Positions 24,229 through 31,743 of a stretch of 33,241 nt of DNA are shown in pieces; positions within the stretch are counted from its first letter, which is position 1, and every line of letters starts with the position of its first letter. Both the position numbers and the translations under genes were made by a program. Source of the stretch: JBOHTO01 sp050733695 (GTDB lineage: Bacteria > Gemmatimonadota > Gemmatimonadetes > Gemmatimonadales > Gemmatimonadaceae); the NCBI GenBank assembly GCA_050733695.1, contig JBOHTO010000061.1, forward strand, positions 1-33,241, read 5' to 3'. The notes under the pieces were generated by a model, which was not told the DNA's origin, made no database searches, and worked only from the letters and a program-made list of their open reading frames with translations.

Positions 24229-25536
24229 ATGCGCACCCTCGCCTCGCTGGCCCATGCACTTGCCGTCGCGCCCGACCTGGACGCGATTCTGGTCGCGCTC
24301 GGAGAGGCGCTCGCCGAGATAGACCGCACGGCTGCGATCGCACTCATGCGCTATGACGGTCGTCGGGAAATGCTGCGCGAGCGACTGACGCCGGCCGGCG
24401 GGCGCGTGGAACGCAGTCACGTCGAGACCACCATCGATCATCTGCCCGGTCCGGCACGCCTCGCGGTGGCCGCTGGTGGGCAGTTCGTGGACCTGGCCGA
24501 GCGTTCCGAGGAGTTCGCCCGCCTCTTCGGGCTCCGCCTGCAGAGCGACGGTGGACTGCTCGCGCTGCGCGGCCTTCGCGTGGACGCGCACCTCTCCGCT
24601 GTCGTCGCGTTGTACGAGTCGAGGAAGATATTCGGAACCCGCACGACCGATCGCTTCGCACCCTTCGTCGCTCTCTTCGAGATCGCCTTCCTTCGAATCG
24701 CGGAGCGGGAAGCGCGGGAGGAAGCAGTGCGAACCCTGGAGGACGTGACCCAGCGCGTGCACGGTGATTACGAACGCAAGCTGGCGGCCCTCGAGGAGCA
24801 ACTGCTCAGTGCCCGCGGTTCGGCGCGCAGTGACGCGTCGGGACTGGACTCGGCCGGCGCGGTTGCACTGCGCCGCGATGCCGCGAAGCACGCGGAGGAA
24901 GCCAGGCGGGCCACGCGCCGGGCAGACGCCGTCGAACAGCAGGTGACAGCCGCCGTCGGTCAGCTCGAGCGCGCGCACATCGAGTTGCACCGCCGCAGCG
25001 AATCGCTTCGCCAGAAAACGCGCACGACATATCTCATCGATCGCCTGCTGACCCTGGATGCAGCGACGCAGGATCCGCGGCAGCTCGTGGACGGCATGCT
25101 GGCGCTCGTGGGTGACGATATGCAAGCGCAGCGCTGTTCGCTCATGCTGCGCGCACCGGAGCCCGACACGCTGTATCTGGCCGCCGCCCGCGGCATCGCA
25201 CCAACGATCTCTGCCGGACGCCGGACGCCGGTTGGAACCGGGGTCGCAGGAATCGTTGCGGCGCGGCGGGAGCCCCTCCTCGTGCAGGATGTCTCCGACG
25301 CGCGTTCACACCCCCTGCTCCGTGACCAGTACTTCACCACCGGATCGTTCATCAGCTTCCCGCTCGTTTACCATGAGGAGCTCATAGGGGTCGTGAATCT
25401 GACAAATCGCGCGCAGCACGGGATCTTCGCCGAGGAGGATGTGGAGAGAGTCCGCATGCTCGCGCTCGTGCTGTCGCTGGTGGCCACGCGCGCCCGCCTG
25501 CCGGAACGACTCATAGCGGAGATAGGTGTCGGGTAG
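24229..25536 (+). CDS. Two-GAF-domain coiled-coil protein
   Basis: A 435-residue soluble protein with no membrane segment. The first 160 residues look like a degenerate GAF domain (an ALMRYDGRREMLRERL strand pair, then DAHLSAVVALYESRKIFG). Residues about 160-265 are strongly charged and heptad-like (EAVRTLEDVTQRVHGDYERKLAALEEQ and a later Arg/Ala/Glu-rich part), suggesting a dimerising coiled coil. A clear GAF domain covers about 275-425, including RCSLMLRAPEPDTLYLAAARGI, GTGVAGIVAARREPLLVQDV and SFPLVYHEELIGVVNLTN. There is no output domain such as a kinase, GGDEF or HTH, so it may act by protein contact. It is divergent from truA, and its stop overlaps trpD by 11 bp. The ligand is unknown. 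Confidence 0.85.
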   Translation: MRTLASLAHALAVAPDLDAILVALGEALAEIDRTAAIALMRYDGRREMLRERLTPAGGRVERSHVETTIDHLPGPARLAVAAGGQFVDLAERSEEFARLFGLRLQSDGGLLALRGLRVDAHLSAVVALYESRKIFGTRTTDRFAPFVALFEIAFLRIAEREAREEAVRTLEDVTQRVHGDYERKLAALEEQLLSARGSARSDASGLDSAGAVALRRDAAKHAEEARRATRRADAVEQQVTAAVGQLERAHIELHRRSESLRQKTRTTYLIDRLLTLDAATQDPRQLVDGMLALVGDDMQAQRCSLMLRAPEPDTLYLAAARGIAPTISAGRRTPVGTGVAGIVAARREPLLVQDVSDARSHPLLRDQYFTTGSFISFPLVYHEELIGVVNLTNRAQHGIFAEEDVERVRMLALVLSLVATRARLPERLIAEIGVG

Positions 25537-26566
25537 CGCGCTCAACTTCGCGATCCGGCAGCTCGCACACGGTGTCACGCTCGGCGCGGACGAGGTATCG
25601 GCAGCTTTCGACGTGATCATGCGGGGCGAGGCGAGCCCGGCCCAGACGTCCGCGCTACTGGTCGCTCTGCGCGTCAAGGGGGAGACCGCGGACGAGGTGG
25701 CCGGCGTGGCCCGCGCCCTCCGGGCGGTGATGGTGCCGGTCCCCGCGCGCGCGCCGGAGAGTCTGGTGGATACGTGCGGCACCGGCGGCGGAAGTGTTCG
25801 AACTTTCAACATATCGACCGCGGCAGCGCTGCTCGCGGCCGGCGCGGGCGTGCGCGTCGCCAAGCATGGAAACCGATCCTTCACCTCACAGTGCGGGAGC
25901 GCCGATGTCCTCGAGGCACTCGGCGTGCGGATCGAGGTATCGGTCGAAGCCATGTCCAGGTCGCTCGAGGATGCGGGCATCGTGTTCATGTTCGCCCCGC
26001 TCATGCACCCGGCCATGAAGTACGTGGGGCCCGTGCGGCGCGAGCTCGGCATCCCGACGGTCATGAACATCGTCGGCCCGCTCGCAAATCCCGCGATGGC
26101 GGGGCGACAGGTCGTGGGTGTCGCGGAAACGGGGAGAATGCGACTGATAGCCGGTGCGCTCGCGGAGCTGCGCAGCCGGCACGCAATGGTCGTACACGGC
26201 GAACCCGGGATGGACGAGATCTCCCCGATCGGGACGACCCATGTGATCGACGTGCGCGGCGGCGAGGTTCGCGAGTGGACCATCGAGCCGGCTCGCCACG
26301 GTTTCCGCGATATCGCCGTCGCCGAGCTTGCTGGCGGCGATCCGGACGAGAATGCGCAGATCGTGCTGCGTGTGCTTGGAGGAGGCGGGTCGCGCGGTGC
26401 ACGTGCGGCCGTGATCCTCAATGCAGCGGCGGCGATCTACGTCAGCGGCATGGCAACTGACTTCGATGAGGGAGTCACGCGTGCTTCCGAAGCGCTCGCA
26501 TCGCAGGCGGGCCTCGCCGCGCTGGAGCGGCTTCGCGATTCCCTGGGGCGGGATACGCCGTCGTGA
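25526..26566 (+). CDS. trpD: Anthranilate phosphoribosyltransferase
   Basis: TrpD transfers phosphoribose from PRPP to anthranilate, the second step of tryptophan synthesis. The protein has 346 residues. The PRPP/anthranilate segment reads DTCGTGGGSVRTFNIST, followed by VAKHGNRSFTSQCGSADVLEALG. LMHPAMKYVGPVRRELGIPTVMNIVGPLANP and VVHGEPGMDEISP are also diagnostic. GTG at 25526 is preceded by GGAG at a proper distance and overlaps the GAF gene by 11 bp. It converges on lexA with an 8-bp gap. The rest of the trp genes resume only beyond lexA. Confidence 0.97.
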   Translation: MSGSALNFAIRQLAHGVTLGADEVSAAFDVIMRGEASPAQTSALLVALRVKGETADEVAGVARALRAVMVPVPARAPESLVDTCGTGGGSVRTFNISTAAALLAAGAGVRVAKHGNRSFTSQCGSADVLEALGVRIEVSVEAMSRSLEDAGIVFMFAPLMHPAMKYVGPVRRELGIPTVMNIVGPLANPAMAGRQVVGVAETGRMRLIAGALAELRSRHAMVVHGEPGMDEISPIGTTHVIDVRGGEVREWTIEPARHGFRDIAVAELAGGDPDENAQIVLRVLGGGGSRGARAAVILNAAAAIYVSGMATDFDEGVTRASEALASQAGLAALERLRDSLGRDTPS

Positions 26567-26574
26567 AGCCGCGC

Positions 26575-27183
26575 TCAGTACCGCCGGAGCACACCGACAA
26601 CTATCCCCTGTATGGAAATGTCGTTCTCGTGGATGTAGATCGGAGCCATCGTGTCATTCGCCGGCTGCAGTCTGATCCGGCCGTCGCGTTCCCGGTAGAA
26701 TTTCTTGACGGTCGCGGAGTTGCCGTCCAGCAGTGCGATGACCATCTCGCCATTGTCGGCGCTGACCCTCTCGTTGACAACGACGAAGTCGCCATCGCGG
26801 ATCTGTTCATCGACCATGGAGTTACCGCGCACGCGCAGTACATAATGGTTGCCGTTCCCTCGCAGGAACCCGTCCGGCACCGGGAAAGTCTCGTTGCTCT
26901 CGAGCGCCTCGATCGGCATACCGGCGGCCACCGACCCGAGAAGGGGCAGGTCCACCGAGCGCGGGAAAGCGTCCGAGGGCAGTATCTCTATCGCGCGGCT
27001 CTCGTTGTAGGTGCGCCGGATGTACCCCTTTCGTTCGAGGTTGCTCAGATGCTCGTGAACCGTTGCCAGTGAACTGTAGCCGAAGCGCTCGGCGATCTCA
27101 TCGAAGCTGGGTGCGTAGCCCCTCTCTTCGGAATAGGAAGAGAGGAAGTCCAGTATCTCTTTCTGGCGTCTTGTGAGCGGCAT
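26575..27183 (-). CDS. lexA: LexA SOS repressor
   Basis: LexA represses DNA-damage genes until RecA filaments stimulate its self-cleavage. The 202-residue protein has an N-terminal winged-helix domain (MPLTRRQKEILDFL..., recognition region FGYSSLATVHEHLSNLERKGY). The cleavage site is Ala87-Gly88 in GSVAAGMP. The catalytic dyad is Ser122 in RGNSM and Lys160 in ATVKKFY. The recognition helix SSLATVHEHL differs from the E. coli form, as expected if the operator differs. The gene is divergent from trpC across 97 bp that contain the GCCGAA direct repeats, so autoregulation through them is plausible. Confidence 0.96.
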   Translation of the reverse strand: MPLTRRQKEILDFLSSYSEERGYAPSFDEIAERFGYSSLATVHEHLSNLERKGYIRRTYNESRAIEILPSDAFPRSVDLPLLGSVAAGMPIEALESNETFPVPDGFLRGNGNHYVLRVRGNSMVDEQIRDGDFVVVNERVSADNGEMVIALLDGNSATVKKFYRERDGRIRLQPANDTMAPIYIHENDISIQGIVVGVLRRY

Positions 27184-27237
27184 GAATGTCTGTCTCGCCT
27201 GTTAGATTACCGTGCTTCCGGTGGAATGAGCGCAGTG

Positions 27238-27280
27238 GCCGAATATCTGCCGAATCCACAATAGCCGAACAGGGGCCGAA
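27238..27280. promoter_or_regulatory. Candidate LexA operator: paired GCCGAA direct repeats
   Basis: GCCGAA occurs four times, at 27238, 27249, 27264 and 27275. Each pair has an 11-bp period (GCCGAA-N5-GCCGAA), and the second pair starts 26 bp after the first. Read from the lexA strand the units are TTCG-N7-TTCG, the same spacing as the alphaproteobacterial LexA box GTTC-N7-GTTC. The last unit abuts the GTG of trpC. Binding by LexA is inferred. Confidence 0.5.
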
Positions 27281-28096
27281 GTGCAAGCAACGCCAACCTG
27301 GTCGCCCCCGGGCGGCACGCTCGGGCAGATCGTGGCAGAGGCCATGCGCGGGCTGGCCAGTCTGGGGATGCGTGAAGCCGAGCTGACGCGCCTCGCCGCG
27401 ACTGTCCCCCCACCGCCCTCATTCGCCGATGCGCTCGTGCGAGCAGACGTCGGCATCATCGCGGAGATAAAGCGCCGTTCTCCGTCCAGAGCCGACATCC
27501 GCCCCGGCATGGTGACTGAAGAATGGGCACGCGCCTACCAGGCCGGTGGTGCGGCCGCGATCTCCGTGCTCACGGAAGAAACGCACTTCGGAGGCTCCGC
27601 CGCTGACATCCGTCTGGCGAGAGCCGTGACCACGATCCCGATTCTCAGGAAGGATTTTCACCTGGATCCTCTGCACGCCCTTGAAGCACGGGCTCTGGGT
27701 GCATCCGCGATGCTTCTGATCGCGCGTGCCCTGTCGCCGCATGATCTGGACACGCTGGCGCGCGCGGCGGCCGGCGCTGGTGTCGAGATTCTGATAGAGG
27801 TGCGGGATGAGCGCGAACTCGAACGCGCCCTTGCCATCGAAGCGGCGATCATCGGTGTGAACAACCGCGACCTGGAGACCCTGGTGGTCGACCGTGAGAC
27901 GGCGAACCGGTTGATTCCGCTGGTGCCGGCCGGCAGGATCGCAGTGAGCGAGAGCGGTGTGGACGATCGGTCGGACGTGGAGCGGTTGGCGGCTGCTGGT
28001 GCCGACGCCGTCCTGGTTGGATCCGCACTGTCCGCCTCGGAGGAGCCGGCGGAAGCGGTTCGCGCCCTGACCGGCGTGCCCAGGCAGCGGCGTTGA
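27281..28096 (+). CDS. trpC: Indole-3-glycerol-phosphate synthase
   Basis: TrpC closes the indole ring, converting CdRP to indole-3-glycerol phosphate. The 271-residue TIM barrel has IIAEIKRRSPSRADI with the catalytic Lys, AAAISVLTEETHFGGS, PILRKDFHLDPLHALEARALGASAMLLI, VGVNNRDLETL-type spacing (IIGVNNRDLETL) and VSESGV near the end. The N-terminal 15 residues are not conserved. GTG at 27281 is the first start in frame and lies directly against a GCCGAA repeat, with no clear ribosome site; a later start is possible because family homology begins near GGTLGQIVAEAM. It overlaps trpF by 4 bp. Confidence 0.95.
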   Translation: MQATPTWSPPGGTLGQIVAEAMRGLASLGMREAELTRLAATVPPPPSFADALVRADVGIIAEIKRRSPSRADIRPGMVTEEWARAYQAGGAAAISVLTEETHFGGSAADIRLARAVTTIPILRKDFHLDPLHALEARALGASAMLLIARALSPHDLDTLARAAAGAGVEILIEVRDERELERALAIEAAIIGVNNRDLETLVVDRETANRLIPLVPAGRIAVSESGVDDRSDVERLAAAGADAVLVGSALSASEEPAEAVRALTGVPRQRR

Positions 28097-28830
28097 CCGG
28101 CATCAAGTTCTGCGGCATCACGCGGGCGGCGGATGCCCGCGTGGGAGCGCAACTGGGAGCGCGCTACCTGGGAGTGATTTTCGCGGGCGGCCCGCGCGCG
28201 ATCACGCCGGCGCAGGCCGCCCGCGCGCTCGTACCGGTGACCGGCGGCGGTGAGGAGAGTGCCACGGATGCCATGCCGGTTCGGCGGGTACAGCGCGTCG
28301 GTGTATTCTCGGACCAGACGCCTGCAGCAATTGCCAGGATCGCGGAAGAGCTGTCGCTGGACGTGGTTCAGCTCCATGGCACTCCTTCGGCCGACCGGAT
28401 CGGCGCAGTCCGTCGCCACTTTCACGGGGCTGTCTGGGTTGTCATCCGCGTCGATCCTCGCGGGTCGCGGGGCGGCGACGGCAGCGCGCTGGTGGCCGCA
28501 TCCGGGCCGATCTTCGCCGAGGCCGATGCGGTGCTTTTGGACACGTTCGCGCCCGACCTCGCGGGGGGTTCGGGGCTCGTTTCCGACTGGAGCGCGCTCC
28601 GCGCGCCCCTCGAGAAGGTTCGGCGGGATGCACGAGTGGTGCTCGCCGGCGGGCTCACGCCGGAGAACGTCGCCCGCGCAATCGAGCTGTTGTCGCCGGA
28701 CGTCGTCGATGTCTCGTCCGGCGTCGAGGTTGCGCCCGGTATCAAGGACGCGGCGCGGATGCGCGCCTTCGTCGAAGCGGTGGTCGCCGCCCCCGACAAC
28801 CTGAGGGAGAGAGCGGCCGATGGATCGTAA
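28093..28830 (+). CDS. trpF: Phosphoribosylanthranilate isomerase
   Basis: TrpF isomerises phosphoribosylanthranilate to CdRP, the substrate of TrpC. Motifs: IKFCGITRAADA with the catalytic Cys, RYLGVIFAGGPRAITPAQA, VQRVGVFSDQTP, LDVVQLHG with what follows it, and VVLAGGLTPENVARAI. At 245 residues it is longer than the usual 200-210, owing to a Gly/Glu insertion near residue 55 and another near residues 118-130. The start is TTG at 28093, overlapping the trpC stop as TTGA. Its end overlaps trpB by 11 bp. Confidence 0.95.
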   Translation: MTGIKFCGITRAADARVGAQLGARYLGVIFAGGPRAITPAQAARALVPVTGGGEESATDAMPVRRVQRVGVFSDQTPAAIARIAEELSLDVVQLHGTPSADRIGAVRRHFHGAVWVVIRVDPRGSRGGDGSALVAASGPIFAEADAVLLDTFAPDLAGGSGLVSDWSALRAPLEKVRRDARVVLAGGLTPENVARAIELLSPDVVDVSSGVEVAPGIKDAARMRAFVEAVVAAPDNLRERAADGS

Positions 28831-30007
28831 TCCGGCGCGCGACCGGTTCGGCGCGTTTGGCGGACGCTACGTTCCGGAAACCCTGGTGCCTGCGCTCGAT
28901 GAGCTCGAGCTCGCGCTGGACGCGGCGCTCGCCGATCCCGGCTTTCGGAATGAGCTCGACGGGTTGCTGCGCAAATACGTAGGTCGTCCTTCTCCGTTGA
29001 GCAGCGCTCCACGGCTGTCCGAAGTCGTGGGTTCGCCCGTGTTCCTGAAGAGGGAAGACCTCAATCACACGGGCGCCCACAAGATCAACAATACGGTGGG
29101 GCAGGCGATACTTGCGCGCCGGATGGGGAAGCGCAGGATCATCGCCGAGACAGGAGCGGGCCAGCACGGCGTGGCTACGGCGACAATCTGCGCCAGATTC
29201 GGTCTCGAGTGTGTGGTGTACATGGGCGAGGAGGACATGCGGCGTCAGAAGCTCAACGTCTACCGCATGCAGCTCCTGGGCGCTACCGTCGTGCCGGTGA
29301 CCACCGGCACCAGAACGCTGAAGGATGCGACGAGCGAGGCAATACGGGACTGGGTGACCAGCGTCACCGACAGCCACTACATAATCGGATCGGTGGTCGG
29401 ACCCGCCCCGTATCCGCGGATGGTAAGAGAGTTTCAGGCGCCGATCGGTGTGGAAGCACGGTCACAGATACTGGAAGAGACCGGACGTCTGCCGGCGACT
29501 GTCGTGGCGTGCGTCGGAGGTGGATCGAACGCAATGGGAATCTTTCACGCATTCATCGATGATGACGCGGTCGAGTTGATTGGCGTCGAAGCCGCCGGTG
29601 AAGGCCTCGGCACCGACAGGCATGCTGCATCGCTGCTTCAGGGCAGCCCGGGTGTGCTGCACGGCTCGCTCAGCTATCTCCTGCAGGATGCGGGCGGTCA
29701 GGTGCACCCCGCGCACTCGATCTCCGCCGGACTGGATTACCCTGGCGTCGGTCCCGAGCATTCGTTCCTCAAGGACACCGGGCGCGCGATGTACGTCGGG
29801 GTCACGGACGCGCAGGCGCTCGCGGGATTTCGCCTGCTCAGCCGGTTGGAGGGGATCATCCCGGCACTGGAGACCGCGCACGCGGTCGCGTGGATCGCGG
29901 ACAACGGTGGTCGCTGGGGTGCGACAGAGCCGGTTCTGCTCTGTGTGAGCGGCCGAGGTGACAAGGACGTGGCACAGATAAACGAAATGGAAATCCCGGG
30001 CACGTGA
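28820..30007 (+). CDS. trpB: Tryptophan synthase beta chain
   Basis: The PLP enzyme that joins indole and serine to make tryptophan. The protein has 395 residues and is the classical TrpB1 type. It begins GAFGGRYVPETL, has the PLP lysine Lys88 in REDLNHTGAHKINN, then AETGAGQHGVATA, CVGGGSNAMGIFHAF and DYPGVGPEHSFL. The last segment matches the beta chain that partners TrpA. However, trpA does not follow; the next gene, overlapping by 4 bp (GTGA), encodes a HEAT-repeat protein. trpA must lie elsewhere in the genome, or be absent. Confidence 0.97.
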   Translation: MDRNPARDRFGAFGGRYVPETLVPALDELELALDAALADPGFRNELDGLLRKYVGRPSPLSSAPRLSEVVGSPVFLKREDLNHTGAHKINNTVGQAILARRMGKRRIIAETGAGQHGVATATICARFGLECVVYMGEEDMRRQKLNVYRMQLLGATVVPVTTGTRTLKDATSEAIRDWVTSVTDSHYIIGSVVGPAPYPRMVREFQAPIGVEARSQILEETGRLPATVVACVGGGSNAMGIFHAFIDDDAVELIGVEAAGEGLGTDRHAASLLQGSPGVLHGSLSYLLQDAGGQVHPAHSISAGLDYPGVGPEHSFLKDTGRAMYVGVTDAQALAGFRLLSRLEGIIPALETAHAVAWIADNGGRWGATEPVLLCVSGRGDKDVAQINEMEIPGT

Positions 30008-31743
30008 ACGCCAAGGCGGTTTCGGTTCCTGCGAGCGAGGCAAGCGGGACACCGGCCGTTCCGGTGCAACTCATGGAGGAACTGCTGCGCCTGCTGATCA
30101 AGGCGGCGCGGGCTCACCAGCTCTACCTCCACAACAATCCCATCTACATCCGCTCGCTCGAGCTCGTCCGCCAGGCTTTCGGGGCCCTGTGGGCGCACAC
30201 CGACGAGCTTGTGCTCGCTGTCACCGATACCGACTTCCGGAACGAATCGCACGTCGTGCTGAGCGAACCGACGCGGTCCGGGGAGAGCCTCCCGTGGCTC
30301 TTCTACAAGGACGGGATACGCGAGCTCTCGTTCATGCGGGGCTTTGAGGGCGCGGAGCTGGTCGCACTGCTGGATATACTCCCTCGCGTCAAGAAGGCTG
30401 CGTCGGACGAGGATGACCTGCTCACGATCATGTGGGAGCAGGAGTTTCTCCACCTTCGCTACCGATTCGTGGATCTGGCGACAGACAGCGCCGCGGATCT
30501 GCCAGCTCCGCCTGCAGAGCTTCCCTCGAGGGTTGTCCCCGTTCAGGAGCTGATCGAAGAGGAGGAGGAGCCGGAGGGCGTGAAACAAGGAGTGGTGCGC
30601 ATGGAGGACTTCGACGCCACTCTCTACTTCCTCGATGAGCAGGAGATAGAGTATCTGCGTGATGAGATCCGGAAGGAGTATGAGGGCGATCTGCGAACGA
30701 ATGTCCTGGCAATGCTCTTCGACGTCTTCGAGCAGCAGAGCGATGCCGCGGTGCGTGACGAGGTGTGCGGAGTGCTCGACAACCTCATGCTGCACATGCT
30801 CTCGGCCAGCAACTTCAGCGCGGTTGCATATCTTCTGCGCGAGGCGCAGACAGCGGTCACGCGATCGCGGGAGCTGGCGCCGGAACAGCGGCAGAAGCTT
30901 GTCGCGCTGCCGGACCGGGTGAGTGCGCCCGAGGCACTGATGCAGCTTCTGACCGCGCTCGATGAATCGGCAACGCTGCCCCCCGAAAACGAGCTGCTGG
31001 AGCTGTTTGACCAGCTTCGACCCTCCGCGCTCGCTCCGGTCTTCATGGGGCTTCGCCGTCTGGAGAATGCGCACCTGCGCCCGCTGCTGGAGGGCGCCGC
31101 GGCGCGTCTGGCTTCACAGAACACCGGCGAACTCGCGCGCCTCATCTCCGCCGCCGACCGCGAGGTGGCGGCCGAAGCCATCCGGCGCTCCGGCGCTCTG
31201 AAGAGTCCCGCTGCCGTGGGACCGCTCGCCAGAGTTCTGACGAGCACCGACGCCGAGATGCGCCTGCTGGCCGTCCGCGCCCTCTCGGACATCGGATCAG
31301 CGGGCGCGATGCAGTCGCTGGAGAGGGCACTGGATGACAAGGACCGGGACGCCCGCGTGGCCGCGATCCGGACGATGGGAGTCCGCGGTCACCGTGCAGC
31401 GCTGCCCCGCATCGAAGCGATGGTCGGCAGCAAGGCCATGCGCGAAGCGGACCTGACGGAGAAGATGGCGGTGTTCGAGGCATTCGGCGCGCTGAGCGGT
31501 GACGCTGGTGTCGATTCCCTCGACAGCATCCTCAACGCGAAGGGGTTCCTCGGCCGTCGCGAGGATCCGGAGCTGCGTGCCTGCGCCGCAATGGCGCTCG
31601 GGAAGATCGGATCGGAGCGGGCGCACAGCGTGCTGCGAAATTCATCGGCTGAGCGTGAGGTGCTGGTCCGCAATGCAGTGAATCGCGCACTGCGTGGCGG
31701 AGAGGGATCCACCGGCGCAGCCGGTGGTGGGGGTTCGGCATGA
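30004..31743 (+). CDS. HEAT-repeat protein with N-terminal module shared with its HD-GYP neighbour
   Basis: A 579-residue soluble protein of unknown function. Residues about 22-130 (LLRLLIKAARAHQLYLHNNP..., ending FYKDGIRELSFMRGFEGAELVALLDIL) resemble the start of the next gene's product in length, hydrophobic pattern and key residues. An acidic linker follows (EEEEEPEG, near 195). The second half (about 345-565) consists of HEAT or PBS-lyase-like helical repeats, such as AAVGPLARVLTSTDAEMRLLAVRALSDIG and the units after it. The tail is Gly-rich. HEAT arrays usually bind proteins. The GTG start overlaps the trpB stop and the end overlaps the HD-GYP gene (ATGA), so the pair is probably made together. 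No catalytic motif is seen. Confidence 0.82.
   Translation: MNAKAVSVPASEASGTPAVPVQLMEELLRLLIKAARAHQLYLHNNPIYIRSLELVRQAFGALWAHTDELVLAVTDTDFRNESHVVLSEPTRSGESLPWLFYKDGIRELSFMRGFEGAELVALLDILPRVKKAASDEDDLLTIMWEQEFLHLRYRFVDLATDSAADLPAPPAELPSRVVPVQELIEEEEEPEGVKQGVVRMEDFDATLYFLDEQEIEYLRDEIRKEYEGDLRTNVLAMLFDVFEQQSDAAVRDEVCGVLDNLMLHMLSASNFSAVAYLLREAQTAVTRSRELAPEQRQKLVALPDRVSAPEALMQLLTALDESATLPPENELLELFDQLRPSALAPVFMGLRRLENAHLRPLLEGAAARLASQNTGELARLISAADREVAAEAIRRSGALKSPAAVGPLARVLTSTDAEMRLLAVRALSDIGSAGAMQSLERALDDKDRDARVAAIRTMGVRGHRAALPRIEAMVGSKAMREADLTEKMAVFEAFGALSGDAGVDSLDSILNAKGFLGRREDPELRACAAMALGKIGSERAHSVLRNSSAEREVLVRNAVNRALRGGEGSTGAAGGGGSA

Noticed and set aside
27184..27237. E. coli-type or Bacillus-type LexA box in the rest of the lexA upstream region
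   Set aside because: No CTGT-N8-ACAG or GAAC-N4-GTTC match was found; only a short TTCC-N3-GGAA palindrome (27216-27226) is present, too short to support.
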